A stretch of 37,649 nt of DNA. Origin: Bdellovibrionales bacterium. Lineage in GTDB: Bacteria > Bdellovibrionota > Bdellovibrionia > Bdellovibrionales > UBA1609. Location: positions 1 through 37,649 of the forward strand of contig JAGRAE010000006.1 in assembly GCA_020435005.1 (NCBI GenBank), given 5' to 3'. Positions 16,219-25,082 of this stretch are shown piece by piece (position 1 is the first letter of the stretch; every line of letters begins with the position of its first letter). Under the pieces are notes generated by a model. It did no database searches. It worked only from the letters and a program-made list of their open reading frames with translations, and was not told the origin of the DNA. The position numbers and the translations under genes are program-made.

Positions 16219-16884
16219 GTGTTTAAAAAATGTTTTTCAACTTTATTCGTAATCTTTCTTTCTGGATGTTCAGTAAACTACTCGGTTAGCAAACATTCTT
16301 CATCTTACAATTTTGATGAGGCTATTAGCTCGATGTATATAAATCAAGTACAAGTTAAGATTAACAATGATCAAGATAATTACAATGAGTTTATTGCACA
16401 AATGCCTGAACAAAGGATTGCAATTAATCCTTTGCAGTCAAAAATAGATAAAGATACTTCTGTTTTACTAACTTTACATGTGGCCAGTAATGAACCATTA
16501 ACTGAAAAAGAAATATTAGAAATTACAGTTCAAGCAGCAAAATATGATGGAACTAAAGTTTTATATAATTCTCATAATTCACTTTTGAATATATGCAAAA
16601 GTAAGTCTTTGGGATTCAGTGATATTTCAGAGACAACTAACGGTGTACATTCTAATAAGAGGTTAATTAATATTTCATCTCCAAATGATAAATATAATTC
16701 TCCTTGTTTATTCTTAGTTGAAATCCAACCAAATTTAAATAGCTCAATAGATTTAAGTATTAATGGCCAATTATTGCTTAGTAAAAAGATGAATAAAAAA
16801 GAAAAATTTGACCAACTCTACCAAAAATTTAGGGATCAAACTATTAATGGTGGCATAGGCATTTACCCGTCATCAATTAATTAG
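16219..16884 (+). CDS. Lipoprotein of unknown function
   Basis: 221 residues from a GTG with GGGAG 7 nt upstream. The signal peptide ends in FLSGC with Cys17, a good lipobox, and Ser at +2 suggests the outer membrane. The mature part is Asn/Ser/Ile-rich with no recognised domain. The region around LTLHVASNEPLTEKEILEITVQ and a later VEIQPNLNSSIDLSINGQLLL suggest beta-sandwich strands, and two further cysteines occur in the second half. A small secreted-protein gene follows 15 bp downstream, probably in the same transcript. Confidence 0.8.
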   Translation: MFKKCFSTLFVIFLSGCSVNYSVSKHSSSYNFDEAISSMYINQVQVKINNDQDNYNEFIAQMPEQRIAINPLQSKIDKDTSVLLTLHVASNEPLTEKEILEITVQAAKYDGTKVLYNSHNSLLNICKSKSLGFSDISETTNGVHSNKRLINISSPNDKYNSPCLFLVEIQPNLNSSIDLSINGQLLLSKKMNKKEKFDQLYQKFRDQTINGGIGIYPSSIN

Positions 16885-16899
16885 AGAAAGGAAGGAACT

Positions 16900-17174
16900 A
16901 TGAAAAGAAATTTAACCTGTGGAGTACTGATTTTGTTGTTGTCTCAATTTTCGCGGCTGCTTCAAATTCAAATTCTCACTTATGCAATGAAGAGGAATAT
17001 AGAAAAGCTCGACAACAGCTAGATAAAGAAATTGAAAATAAAATGTTAGATTTAGAATTTGAAGAGGACAGAGCACGAAGAGATTATATTGCAATGCAAT
17101 TACTCAAGCTCCAAGGTAATCGAAGTGATTTAGTTAGTGATAACATCGCTTGCTATAGTAATATTTCTCTGTAA
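16900..17174 (+). pseudogene. Small secreted protein gene interrupted by a frameshift
   Basis: An ATG at 16900-16902 with a strong AAGGAAGGAAC ribosome site starts a typical signal peptide (MKRNLTCGVLILLLSQFS). In that frame translation soon runs to a TAG after 39 codons. From about 16940 the third frame takes over with SIFAAASNSNSHLC and continues as a Glu/Arg/Lys-rich helical chain to TAA at 17172-17174, with no start codon of its own before the signal region. Joining the two frames gives about 90 residues: signal peptide cut near AAA|S, then a mature domain with two Cys. One missing base within about 16935-16955 explains it. It may be a true mutation, a sequencing error or, less likely, programmed frameshifting. 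No family recognised. Confidence 0.65.
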
Positions 17175-17278
17175 CAGATTACTTTTAAATTAAAAATTCA
17201 TTCATATTCTAATTTTTTGTATTATTTATCCATTTTTACGCACGAGTTCGCAAAAAAAGATGCTGGAACCTTTTTATT

Positions 17279-18811
17279 TTAATGTTTAAAGTGGCGGGTG
17301 CCTGTTAGCACCATTCCCATTTTATGGTTTTCAACGGCTTTGATGACATCATCATCTTTTATTGAGCCACCTGGTTGAATAACCCACTTAATTCCCGCTG
17401 CTGCCGCTTTCTCAATAGAGTCGGGAAATGGAAAAAAAGCATCACTAGCTAATACAATTTCTTTTGCTTGTGAGTGAAACTGCTTAGCACGCAAAATAGA
17501 TTGTTGAACAGCATCCACTCGATTGACTTGGCCCATACCCAAACCCAAGGTTTGTCCATGACTGGTTAAGGCAATTGCATTACTCTTTAGTGAGGCACAA
17601 ACTTTCATTGCAAAAAGCATTTCACTTTTTATCTCATCACTGGGATTTTTACCAACTATCTTCCAGTCAGCTGAAAATTCTTGCTCAACTTGGTCAGTGT
17701 CTTGAACCAAGAAACCGCCCATAACTCTTCGAAAATCAAATTTTGTCTTCCACTGACTTAAATCTCCAGCTTTTAGTAGTCGCAAATTCTTTTTAGTTGC
17801 TAATATCCTTTGGGCCTCTCCGGTAAAGTCTGGAGCAACAATACACTCTAAAAATATATTGGATAGCTCTTTTGCCATACTGTCATTAACGATACCATTT
17901 ATTGCAACAATACCACCAAATACACTCACAGGATCTGCAGCCAACCCCTTGCTTACAGCTGTTTCGTAGTTACCTGCTGTAGCTACGCCACAAGGATTGT
18001 TGTGCTTTACAGCGACACAAGTGGGTTCGCTAAATTGCAATAGAGTATTTAATGCAGCATCTAGATCTAATAGATTATTATAAGACAAGGCTTTGCCCTG
18101 TAAAATTTCTGCCTCATGCAAACCCTTTTCTCCAAAAGCACGATACCAGTTAGATGTTTGCTGAGGGTTTTCTCCATATCGCAATGATTGCACTAACTCC
18201 CCACCTAATGAGAAAAACTTTTGTTCTTCATTAAATTTATTATTCTCTTCTGAACTTAAAGCTCGTGCGACCATAGAGTCATAGGCCGAAACATGATAGA
18301 AAACTTTTGAAGCTAAAGCTTTTCGTTTTTCTATTCCAATCTCATTTAAACTTATAATTTCTTGATAATCCTTGGGGTCACAAACTGTAGTTATTCGAGA
18401 AAAACTTTTTGCCGCCGCTCTCAAAAAAGAAGGTCCACCGATATCAATAAACTCCTGTAAATCTTGATCATTGAGCCCCTTTGCCAAGGCCTGTTCAAAG
18501 GCATATAAGTTTCCAACAACCAAATCAAATGGTTGTAAATCTATTTTATCTAATGTTGCCATATCTTCTTTTACGTAATCACGTGCCAGCAAAGCCATAT
18601 GCACTCTCGGATGTAAAGTTTTGACTCTGCCATCCATAACTTCTTCAAAACCTGTTTGTTCTGAAACTTTCACTACATTAATTCCCGCTTCTTTGAGAAG
18701 TTTGGCTGTTCCTCCAGTTGAAACCACTCTCATGCCTTTTTCAGCAAGAGGTTTAATAAATTCTACCAAGCCTTCTTTATTAGCTACACTGACTAATGCA
18801 TTCTTAAACAC
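17279..18811 (-). CDS. purH: Bifunctional AICAR transformylase/IMP cyclohydrolase PurH
   Basis: 510 residues, the normal length for PurH, which carries out the last two steps of purine synthesis (AICAR to FAICAR with 10-formyl-THF, then FAICAR to IMP). The N-terminal cyclohydrolase domain shows RVVSTGGTAKLL and GRVKTLHPRVH. The C-terminal transformylase domain has CVAVKHNNPCG with the catalytic Lys-His, and VLASDAFFPFPD. The start is the GTG at 18809-18811 with GGAGG 5 nt upstream, matching the family N-terminus (FKNALVSVANKEGL); the longer ATG frame is rejected. It is cytoplasmic. It faces the frameshifted gene across 104 bp with no convincing hairpin terminator. Confidence 0.97.
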   Translation of the reverse strand: MFKNALVSVANKEGLVEFIKPLAEKGMRVVSTGGTAKLLKEAGINVVKVSEQTGFEEVMDGRVKTLHPRVHMALLARDYVKEDMATLDKIDLQPFDLVVGNLYAFEQALAKGLNDQDLQEFIDIGGPSFLRAAAKSFSRITTVCDPKDYQEIISLNEIGIEKRKALASKVFYHVSAYDSMVARALSSEENNKFNEEQKFFSLGGELVQSLRYGENPQQTSNWYRAFGEKGLHEAEILQGKALSYNNLLDLDAALNTLLQFSEPTCVAVKHNNPCGVATAGNYETAVSKGLAADPVSVFGGIVAINGIVNDSMAKELSNIFLECIVAPDFTGEAQRILATKKNLRLLKAGDLSQWKTKFDFRRVMGGFLVQDTDQVEQEFSADWKIVGKNPSDEIKSEMLFAMKVCASLKSNAIALTSHGQTLGLGMGQVNRVDAVQQSILRAKQFHSQAKEIVLASDAFFPFPDSIEKAAAAGIKWVIQPGGSIKDDDVIKAVENHKMGMVLTGTRHFKH

Positions 18812-18932
18812 AATTTGCCTCCATTGTGTTGAGTGAATCATTTAAATGTAATGACATTCAAGTTCGTGTTTTTAATATCACTCTTTATAGGTGGGTGCAA
18901 TAAATTGACACGATCCAGACAGCCCTCAGCTA

Positions 18933-19487
18933 TCATTTAACATCATACTTCATGTCTATACCATCTATGTAGGTACCATCTATGTTCTTCACATAATTTC
19001 TATGAAGACCTTCTTTAACAAACCCAATCTTTTTATACAAATGAATGGCCCGAGGATTAGAGCTCAATACACCTAAATTAACAATTTCTATATCTTTGTG
19101 ATTTCTAGCCCATTTAAGCAATTCTTCTAATAAAGCTTTACCCACACCTTGATTCCTATAGTCTTTGTGAACAGACATGCCAAAGGCTCCCTTATGCCTC
19201 ATCCGAATAGGACGATTTTGATGAAAATCGAGAAAGCCAATGATTTTTTCTTGATAGATTGCAACTAGTCCTAAATCACCACTATATTCAATTATACTTT
19301 TTAACCATTCTTCTTCTTGCTTAACTGTCATATGAAACTCATCGACAGTCCTAATATTAAACTCTGGTTCAAAGCCATTAAGCTTTATGTAGTTCAATAA
19401 ATCTTGTGCATCAGTAACCTGTGCAGACCTAATAGTCACTTTTTTATTATTTTTCATTATATAGGAAGAGCTATCAATAATTGCCAT
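18933..19487 (-). CDS. GNAT-family N-acetyltransferase
   Basis: 184 residues. The GNAT fold is shown by the N-terminal IRSAQVTDAQDLLNYI, the core strand LGLVAIYQEKIIGFLDF, the acetyl-CoA pyrophosphate-binding loop DYRNQGVGKALL (R/Q-x-x-G-x-G/A) and the C-terminal NPRAIHLYKKIGFVKEG. It resembles RimI-like or small-molecule acetyltransferases; the substrate cannot be assigned. It starts 26 bp after mlaD on the same strand, so it could be the tail of the alr-mla operon. The start codon is uncertain: the first ATG has only AAGAG upstream, and a second ATG (11 codons on) has no ribosome site. Confidence 0.88.
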   Translation of the reverse strand: MAIIDSSSYIMKNNKKVTIRSAQVTDAQDLLNYIKLNGFEPEFNIRTVDEFHMTVKQEEEWLKSIIEYSGDLGLVAIYQEKIIGFLDFHQNRPIRMRHKGAFGMSVHKDYRNQGVGKALLEELLKWARNHKDIEIVNLGVLSSNPRAIHLYKKIGFVKEGLHRNYVKNIDGTYIDGIDMKYDVK

Positions 19488-19513
19488 TATAAAACTCTTA
19501 TTTTTAATATAAA

Positions 19514-20875
19514 TTATAGACTTATCTTGGAAGCAAAAGTTTTTAAATCTTCGTTAGTGATAAACACACCTGCGCCAATAAATGAGGAACGTAAATCCTC
19601 ATCAGCCAAATCATCACCGCCACCGATAAGATAAATACCTTTGAGTACTTGATAGCGTACAAAAGCGCGAATATTAACATCTTCGAAGTCAAGTGCTTCC
19701 AAAGAAAAGCGTAATCTATGGTTTAACAAATGGTAATCAAATCCCACTCCACCAGCGCTTTCCATGATTCCACCCTTAACTGTAAAATCCCAAAAGTTTT
19801 TGGCGAATAAAACATTAAACTTAATTTTACTTTTATCTATGGTTGTAGTTGTAGACGTAGCTCCTCCATTTACAGAAGTATCTACAACTTTTGTTACTCC
19901 CCGTGGATCATCAACAATACCAACAATATAATAACGATCTAAACCTGGTTGAATTTTAATATTTAAATAAGATTTAGATTTATCAACTTCTGTTAAAAAT
20001 TCAGAGTGAAAATCTATGCTCGTCTCCATAGCTCCTGCGCCACCAAGAAACTCATTTACGTTATCAATAGCTGTATTCACCTTATCAACTGTTTCTTCGT
20101 CATTAACTAAGCGGCCAATAGTTCCTTTGCCACTATTAATTTTATCTGTAATTTCTTCAGCATTTTCTAGAGCTTTATCTAAATGCTTTAAACTGTCTAC
20201 GGCATTTGACCAAGCCGCCTTAAAGCCCTCTGGAGAATCATCGTTAATTAAGTTGTCTAAAGTTTTTGTTATTCGATCCACCTGATCAACGATATCCTTA
20301 ATTTGTTTTTTATTTTCACCAGTTACTTGCGCGAGATCTTCGGTCAGTCGTTCAATATTGTTTATTATTCTTCCCAAAGAAGTATCACGATTTCCTTCCT
20401 TCGCGGCCTGTTCAATTACTTTTGAGACTTCTTTAAGTGAAGAAGCAATGTCACCGACTTGCTCCATGACTTTATCTAATGAGGCTTGATTAACATCGGC
20501 ATTGATTTGTCCCTGTTCCATTTTAGGATCAGATAATTTTCCTGGAACAAGCTCAACGTGACGATCACCTAATATTCCGTCAGCTCTCAGTTGGGCCTTG
20601 GTTGAAGTAGTCATTGGAACTTCATCTTCAATAACGATATGTACGCGGGCTTTACCATCGGCTAGTTTAATGTCATCAATGATACCCACTTTTATGCCAG
20701 CCATTTTTACAGCGGAATTTTTAACTAAGCCGCCAGCGTCTTCTACTTCAAACCAAAACTTTTTATTGCCAGCTAATACACCTGGGCCTTCTGCAACTTT
20801 AAGTGACATACCCCCAATGAGGGCTGACACAACTACTACTAATACTCCTACTTTAAATTCTGGTGTCGTAAACAT
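19514..20875 (-). CDS. mlaD: MCE-family lipid-binding protein MlaD
   Basis: 453 residues. A single N-terminal transmembrane helix (about 8-23) follows the typical PEFKVGVLV start, and an MCE domain covers about 37-115 (KNSAVKMAGIKVG, LRADGILGDRHVELVPG). A long helical coiled region (about 130-280) and a beta-rich C-terminal extension (about 285-453) follow; the protein is far longer than E. coli MlaD (about 183 residues), as in long-form MCE proteins. It is anchored in the inner membrane with the MCE ring in the periplasm and should carry phospholipid between membranes with MlaE and MlaF. Its ATG overlaps the mlaF stop by one base. Confidence 0.92.
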   Translation of the reverse strand: MFTTPEFKVGVLVVVVSALIGGMSLKVAEGPGVLAGNKKFWFEVEDAGGLVKNSAVKMAGIKVGIIDDIKLADGKARVHIVIEDEVPMTTSTKAQLRADGILGDRHVELVPGKLSDPKMEQGQINADVNQASLDKVMEQVGDIASSLKEVSKVIEQAAKEGNRDTSLGRIINNIERLTEDLAQVTGENKKQIKDIVDQVDRITKTLDNLINDDSPEGFKAAWSNAVDSLKHLDKALENAEEITDKINSGKGTIGRLVNDEETVDKVNTAIDNVNEFLGGAGAMETSIDFHSEFLTEVDKSKSYLNIKIQPGLDRYYIVGIVDDPRGVTKVVDTSVNGGATSTTTTIDKSKIKFNVLFAKNFWDFTVKGGIMESAGGVGFDYHLLNHRLRFSLEALDFEDVNIRAFVRYQVLKGIYLIGGGDDLADEDLRSSFIGAGVFITNEDLKTFASKISL

Positions 20876-21639
20876 TAGTGTTTTTTCAATCCCTTATCTA
20901 CAAATTTACGTACTAGCTCCAAATCAGAGTTTAAAAAGTCGTCTGGAGTCCCCTGCAATAAAACTTTGCCCTTATCTAACATAACTACATTTTCACCAAT
21001 GCGAAAAGCTGCCATTAAATCATGTGAAACCACAATTGTAGTGGACCCTGTATGCTTTTTATGGGTTTCTTGTATCAAATTATCCACCATTTCTGTTAAA
21101 ATGGGATCTAATCCCGTTGTTGGTTCATCATATAACAAAATATCTGGATCAAGGGCTAGTGCTCTTGCTAAACCTGCTCTTTTTCTCATACCTCCAGATA
21201 ACTCTCCAGGTAATTTATTAAAATGCTTAGAATCTAAGCCAGACATGTGTAACTTTTTCTCTGCCATTTCGATAACTTCACGAGTCGGTAAATAACGCCT
21301 ATGTTCATGTATGGGAAAAGCCACATTCTCAAGAACAGTTAAATCATCAAATAATGCAGCATGCTGAAAAAGTACACCAAAGCTACATCGTAATTTAACG
21401 AGTTCATCCTCGGAAAGTTGCCAAATATTTTTACCTAAAACATTCACTTCACCAGATGTTGGCTTTAGGAGCCCTAACATATGTTTCAAAAGAACACTTT
21501 TTCCTGTTCCCGAGTAACCAATAATAACTGTTAAACTTCCTCTGGGAATTTGAAGATCAATACCGTTAAGTACAAACTCATGACCACCATCAAATGACTT
21601 TTTAAGATCTTTTATTTCGATGGCCATTTCTTTTTTCAT
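20875..21639 (-). CDS. mlaF: ABC transporter ATP-binding protein MlaF
   Basis: 254 residues with a complete nucleotide-binding domain: Walker A GYSGTGKS (41-48), Q-loop FQHAALFDD (91-99), signature LSGGMRKR (147-154), Walker B ILLYDE (167-172), D-loop TGLDP and switch VVSHD near 205. It is most like the MlaF/Ttg2A subgroup (spacing LLKPTSGEV and GGMRKRAGLARAL). It energises the MlaE permease in the cytoplasm. It lies 4 bp after mlaE and overlaps mlaD by one base. The ATP-binding sites appear intact. Confidence 0.95.
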   Translation of the reverse strand: MKKEMAIEIKDLKKSFDGGHEFVLNGIDLQIPRGSLTVIIGYSGTGKSVLLKHMLGLLKPTSGEVNVLGKNIWQLSEDELVKLRCSFGVLFQHAALFDDLTVLENVAFPIHEHRRYLPTREVIEMAEKKLHMSGLDSKHFNKLPGELSGGMRKRAGLARALALDPDILLYDEPTTGLDPILTEMVDNLIQETHKKHTGSTTIVVSHDLMAAFRIGENVVMLDKGKVLLQGTPDDFLNSDLELVRKFVDKGLKKH

Positions 21640-21643
21640 TCAA

Positions 21644-22483
21644 TTAAATTCCCGTTAAAGTGTAATAAAAACGAATAAGATTGGTCATTATAAAATTTAA
21701 AATGATTATTAATACCATACTGTTTACAACACCTGTATTTGTTGCTTCACCAACCCCCTTAGCTCCACCTTTAGTAAAATATCCTGCGTGAGTACAGATA
21801 GTGGCGAAAGTTAATCCAAAAACAGCTGATTTAATAAGCCCTTCATTGATATCTTTTGGGTTTATCCATAAAGCAATTTTGTCCCAAAAAATGGCTTCGT
21901 CTAATCCTAAAACTTGAATGCACAAAACATGAGAACCTAACATCGCAACGAAATCAAAAATTCCACAAAGTAAAGGCATTGTAATTATAGCGGCCACAAG
22001 ACGAGGCATAACTAAATATTGTTTAGGATCCACCCCCATAACTTCTAAAGCATCTATTTGTTCACTCACTCTCATGGTACCTAATCGAGCCGCCATAGCT
22101 CCACCTGCTCGAGCTGATACAATTAATCCTGTTAAGACGGGTCCTAGCTCACGAGTTATGCCTAAGGCAACAGTCGGACCCACTAAATTTGTAGCATTAA
22201 CTAACTGAAACCCCAAAAATATTTGGTAAGACAACGCCATACCCGTAAAACTACCTGTTAGTAAAATAATCATTACAGATTTGTTACCAATAAACTCCAT
22301 ATGACGGATAATCTCATCTGTTCTTTTTGGCTGGCTACCAATTAACCTTAGAGAGTCATATAAAAAGATAGTTACTCGACCGCACTCAATAAAGAAATCA
22401 TAGAATACTTTCCACAACTTTAAGGCAATGTTATCCAATGCCTTATTAAACTTCTCTCTTTTTTCTAAATAATTATTCAACAT
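21644..22483 (-). CDS. mlaE: Phospholipid ABC transporter permease MlaE
   Basis: 279 residues, inner membrane, with five or so transmembrane segments. Family motifs include GLIVSARAGGAMAARLGTMRVSEQIDALEVMGVDP, the conserved coupling region of MlaE/YrbE permeases, and a C-terminal VGEATNTGVVNSMVLIIILNF. It is the membrane subunit of the Mla system for moving phospholipids between the outer and inner membranes. The N-terminal 60 or so residues form an amphipathic helix, as usual. Its ATG lies inside alr, overlapping by 11 bp, so translation should be coupled to alanine racemase. Confidence 0.93.
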   Translation of the reverse strand: MLNNYLEKREKFNKALDNIALKLWKVFYDFFIECGRVTIFLYDSLRLIGSQPKRTDEIIRHMEFIGNKSVMIILLTGSFTGMALSYQIFLGFQLVNATNLVGPTVALGITRELGPVLTGLIVSARAGGAMAARLGTMRVSEQIDALEVMGVDPKQYLVMPRLVAAIITMPLLCGIFDFVAMLGSHVLCIQVLGLDEAIFWDKIALWINPKDINEGLIKSAVFGLTFATICTHAGYFTKGGAKGVGEATNTGVVNSMVLIIILNFIMTNLIRFYYTLTGI

Positions 22484-23612
22484 AATTTCGTGGAACTCTT
22501 TTGCCTATACCCGTTAATAATTCATAAGAAATAGTTGAAGCTAACTTAGCAATTTCCTCAACTGCTAAAAACTGCCCTTCCATTTCACCAAACAAAACCA
22601 CCTCTTCTTGCCACTTTCCTGCCGATCCCTGTAAAGCATCAGTAAGGTCTACCATAGTATAATCCATGCATACAGTTCCAACTACAGGAACACGTTTTCC
22701 CCGGTACAATATAACACCCTTTTGTGAAAACAACCTATGATAACCGTCACCATAACCAATGGGAATTACTCCTATAATCGAATTGCGCGGCGCAATCCAA
22801 TGCCCCCCATAGGAAACTTTTTCACCTTTAGAGATGTTATGATACGCAATTACTTCAGACTTAAGGGTCATTACAGGTTTTAAATTAATAGATTCCCATT
22901 GTTGACTTTGGTTTTCATTTAAAGATTTTAAATGAGGTTTAACTCCATACAAGGAAATACCTGGACGGGAACCAAAAGGAAATCGATTGTCTATTGAATT
23001 TGCAATTAACCCTGAACTGTTAAACAAATGAATATTTTTAATATCTATATTTAATATTTTTATAAATTTCTCGAACTTTTGAATTTGCATTTGTGTGAAT
23101 GAACTTTCTTTAAAAAAATCCTCTGCCTCTGCTAAATGAGAACAAAGCCCAAGCACTTTTATTTGTTGATTTTGATTCAATAAATCAATTAGCTCACTCA
23201 GATGAACCTCATCTAAACCTAAACGATTCATACCTGTATTTAGCTTTAGATGTATAGGCATGGGTGTCTGACTTTTTACTATTGTTAGCAATTGTTCCCA
23301 AACACTTACCACTGGTATCAACTTATATTCATTCACATAAGATATTGCTTCTTGATTAAAAGGGCCAAATACCAATATTGGTTCTATAATACCTGACTCT
23401 CTTAACATTATGGCTTCTTCCATCAAAGCAACACCGAATACATTAGCTCCTTCTTTAATCAGCGAACGTGCAACTTGAACATCACCATGACCATAGGCTG
23501 AAGACTTAATCATAGGACAGAAAAATGTATTGTTTGGTGCAAGAGCTCTTAAAGTTTTAAAATTGTGCCTTAGATTCGATAAATTAATTTCTGCAAAAGT
23601 ATTTCTTATCAT
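22473..23612 (-). CDS. alr: Alanine racemase
   Basis: 379 residues, PLP enzyme converting L- to D-alanine for peptidoglycan. Lys36 in MIKSSAYGHGD is the PLP-binding lysine (usual form VKANAYGHG). HLKLNTGMNRLG is the family's substrate-binding loop, FPFGSRPGISLYGV the phosphate-binding part, GEKVSYGG carries the second catalytic Tyr, and VCMDYTMVDL is the C-terminal domain signature. Starting codon and length match the family. It directly abuts the preceding GGDEF gene (stop and start in TAAATG), and overlaps mlaE by 11 bp, so it is inside a signalling-to-envelope operon instead of being a lone gene. Confidence 0.95.
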   Translation of the reverse strand: MIRNTFAEINLSNLRHNFKTLRALAPNNTFFCPMIKSSAYGHGDVQVARSLIKEGANVFGVALMEEAIMLRESGIIEPILVFGPFNQEAISYVNEYKLIPVVSVWEQLLTIVKSQTPMPIHLKLNTGMNRLGLDEVHLSELIDLLNQNQQIKVLGLCSHLAEAEDFFKESSFTQMQIQKFEKFIKILNIDIKNIHLFNSSGLIANSIDNRFPFGSRPGISLYGVKPHLKSLNENQSQQWESINLKPVMTLKSEVIAYHNISKGEKVSYGGHWIAPRNSIIGVIPIGYGDGYHRLFSQKGVILYRGKRVPVVGTVCMDYTMVDLTDALQGSAGKWQEEVVLFGEMEGQFLAVEEIAKLASTISYELLTGIGKRVPRNYVE

Positions 23613-25082
23613 TTATAGTTTTGAGCCATCTAATATAAAATCAGGAATGAAACCATCTGGAGCAGATGCTAAACATACCTTATTACTTCCCGTTTTTTTA
23701 ACCTCAAAAATTGCTTCATCAGCCGTTTTTAAAATGTCTTCATAACTTCTACTATGTGAAGGATACTCACTGACACCGACTGAAATTGTCAAGTTCTTAT
23801 GACTGGGAATCACTTTCGAAAAATCTGCAGACTCAAAAATCCTTCTCATTCTCTCAGCTTTAATTGCGCCACCAAGTTTACCTGTATGAGGTAATATTAT
23901 TCCAAAAGAATATCTATCTAAACGGCCAATAACGTCATTAACTCGACTATGTCGTCTTAAAATAGTGGCACACATTTTTAAAAGTAAATCTTGTTCATAT
24001 TGGTTTAGATTCTCTTGAATCAATTCATGATCATCGATAGTTAGCAATACAAGTGTTATTGGCAAAGTGATACGGCGCGACCTTGAAATCTCTCTTTTTA
24101 AAGTATCTATAAAATTGTCACGATTTAAAACTCTTGTTTTATCATCATGAATTGAAACACTATGAAGTTTTTTTATTAAGTTAATTTGACTAACTTTTAA
24201 AGATAAAGACTTTAAACATGATTTAATATAAGCCTCTTTTTCTAGTTCTTTGCCAACATTTAAAACAACAAATATTCCCTCGGGTATGCCTTGAACTATT
24301 AATGGAAAAGCAGCAAATTCTTTTACATTCAGAGCTTTATTAATTAAACGTTCAAGACCTTTTAATTTTAGAGGATCTCTTAATGAGTCAATATTAAAAC
24401 TACGCTCCTCTTTTGTTAGTTCAATTCCTAATCCTCTCACTTTTTCAATGTCTGTGACAACACTTTGAGAAGCCACTAAGGATTGATGAGAGGGAATGTA
24501 TTTAAAATAAACAATTTCTTTTTTTGATAAATATCTTGATGCCTCTGATAAGAAGCAATCTATTACTTCTTTAAGATTTCTTTTTTCGTTTAATTGACTC
24601 AACCATATATCAAATAATGATATTTCGTTCTGGCCATTTACACCTTCGCTTCTTAAGCTTCGGGACTTCAACTGCTCATTCATGTAAATGTAGTAATCAC
24701 ATTCAGCAGCTCTATCAGCAGCTCTAACTAAAAATTCTAAATTATCTTCATGATAGGCAACACAATCATAAACCCCTCGACTAATAAACTGACTAGTTGA
24801 GAACAATTCATACTGTTCGGCATAAATGATGATATGAACTTCTGGCAAAAGATTTATGAGATCATCAATAAAGGACTCTCCATAAACAATTAAAGTGTCT
24901 TGTTCGACTAAAACAATATGAGGCGGATTCGCTTTAACTTCTTCGATCAAAATTTCTGAAGAATTAAACTTGCTTGTTGAATAACCAGTTTTTTTAAACG
25001 TCTCAAAAACCTTTTCACATCGTTCATTTTGTGAATCAACGATATGGACAACAAAAGAAGGTCTATACTGTTGGATTCTCAA
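23613..25082 (-). CDS. Receiver-like/GAF-like/degenerate GGDEF protein with intact I-site
   Basis: 489 residues, cytoplasmic. Residues about 9-125 resemble a response-regulator receiver domain, but the strand that normally ends in the phospho-acceptor Asp reads HIVLVEQD, with Glu60 at or near that place. Residues about 140-310 look like a GAF-type linker domain. Residues about 313-475 are a GGDEF fold (TRVLNRDNF, LPHTGKLGGAIKAERMR, LTISVGVSEYPSH, ILKTADEAIFEVKK). The catalytic GGDEF loop is DRYSF (389-393), so diguanylate cyclase activity is not expected. The inhibitory-site RxxD (R380VND383) is present exactly five residues before it, which is the c-di-GMP-binding I-site of the family. It is best read as a c-di-GMP receptor. 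Its ATG overlaps the upstream kinase-like gene by 4 nt. Confidence 0.88.
   Translation of the reverse strand: MRIQQYRPSFVVHIVDSQNERCEKVFETFKKTGYSTSKFNSSEILIEEVKANPPHIVLVEQDTLIVYGESFIDDLINLLPEVHIIIYAEQYELFSTSQFISRGVYDCVAYHEDNLEFLVRAADRAAECDYYIYMNEQLKSRSLRSEGVNGQNEISLFDIWLSQLNEKRNLKEVIDCFLSEASRYLSKKEIVYFKYIPSHQSLVASQSVVTDIEKVRGLGIELTKEERSFNIDSLRDPLKLKGLERLINKALNVKEFAAFPLIVQGIPEGIFVVLNVGKELEKEAYIKSCLKSLSLKVSQINLIKKLHSVSIHDDKTRVLNRDNFIDTLKREISRSRRITLPITLVLLTIDDHELIQENLNQYEQDLLLKMCATILRRHSRVNDVIGRLDRYSFGIILPHTGKLGGAIKAERMRRIFESADFSKVIPSHKNLTISVGVSEYPSHSRSYEDILKTADEAIFEVKKTGSNKVCLASAPDGFIPDFILDGSKL

Noticed and set aside
17175-17278. Terminator between the frameshifted gene and purH
   Set aside because: No stable GC-rich stem followed by a T-tract was found in either direction.
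20598-20984. 128-codon plus-strand frame across mlaD and mlaF
   Set aside because: Antisense to strongly conserved MCE and ABC domains; its Ser/Pro/Thr-rich composition is typical of an antisense shadow.
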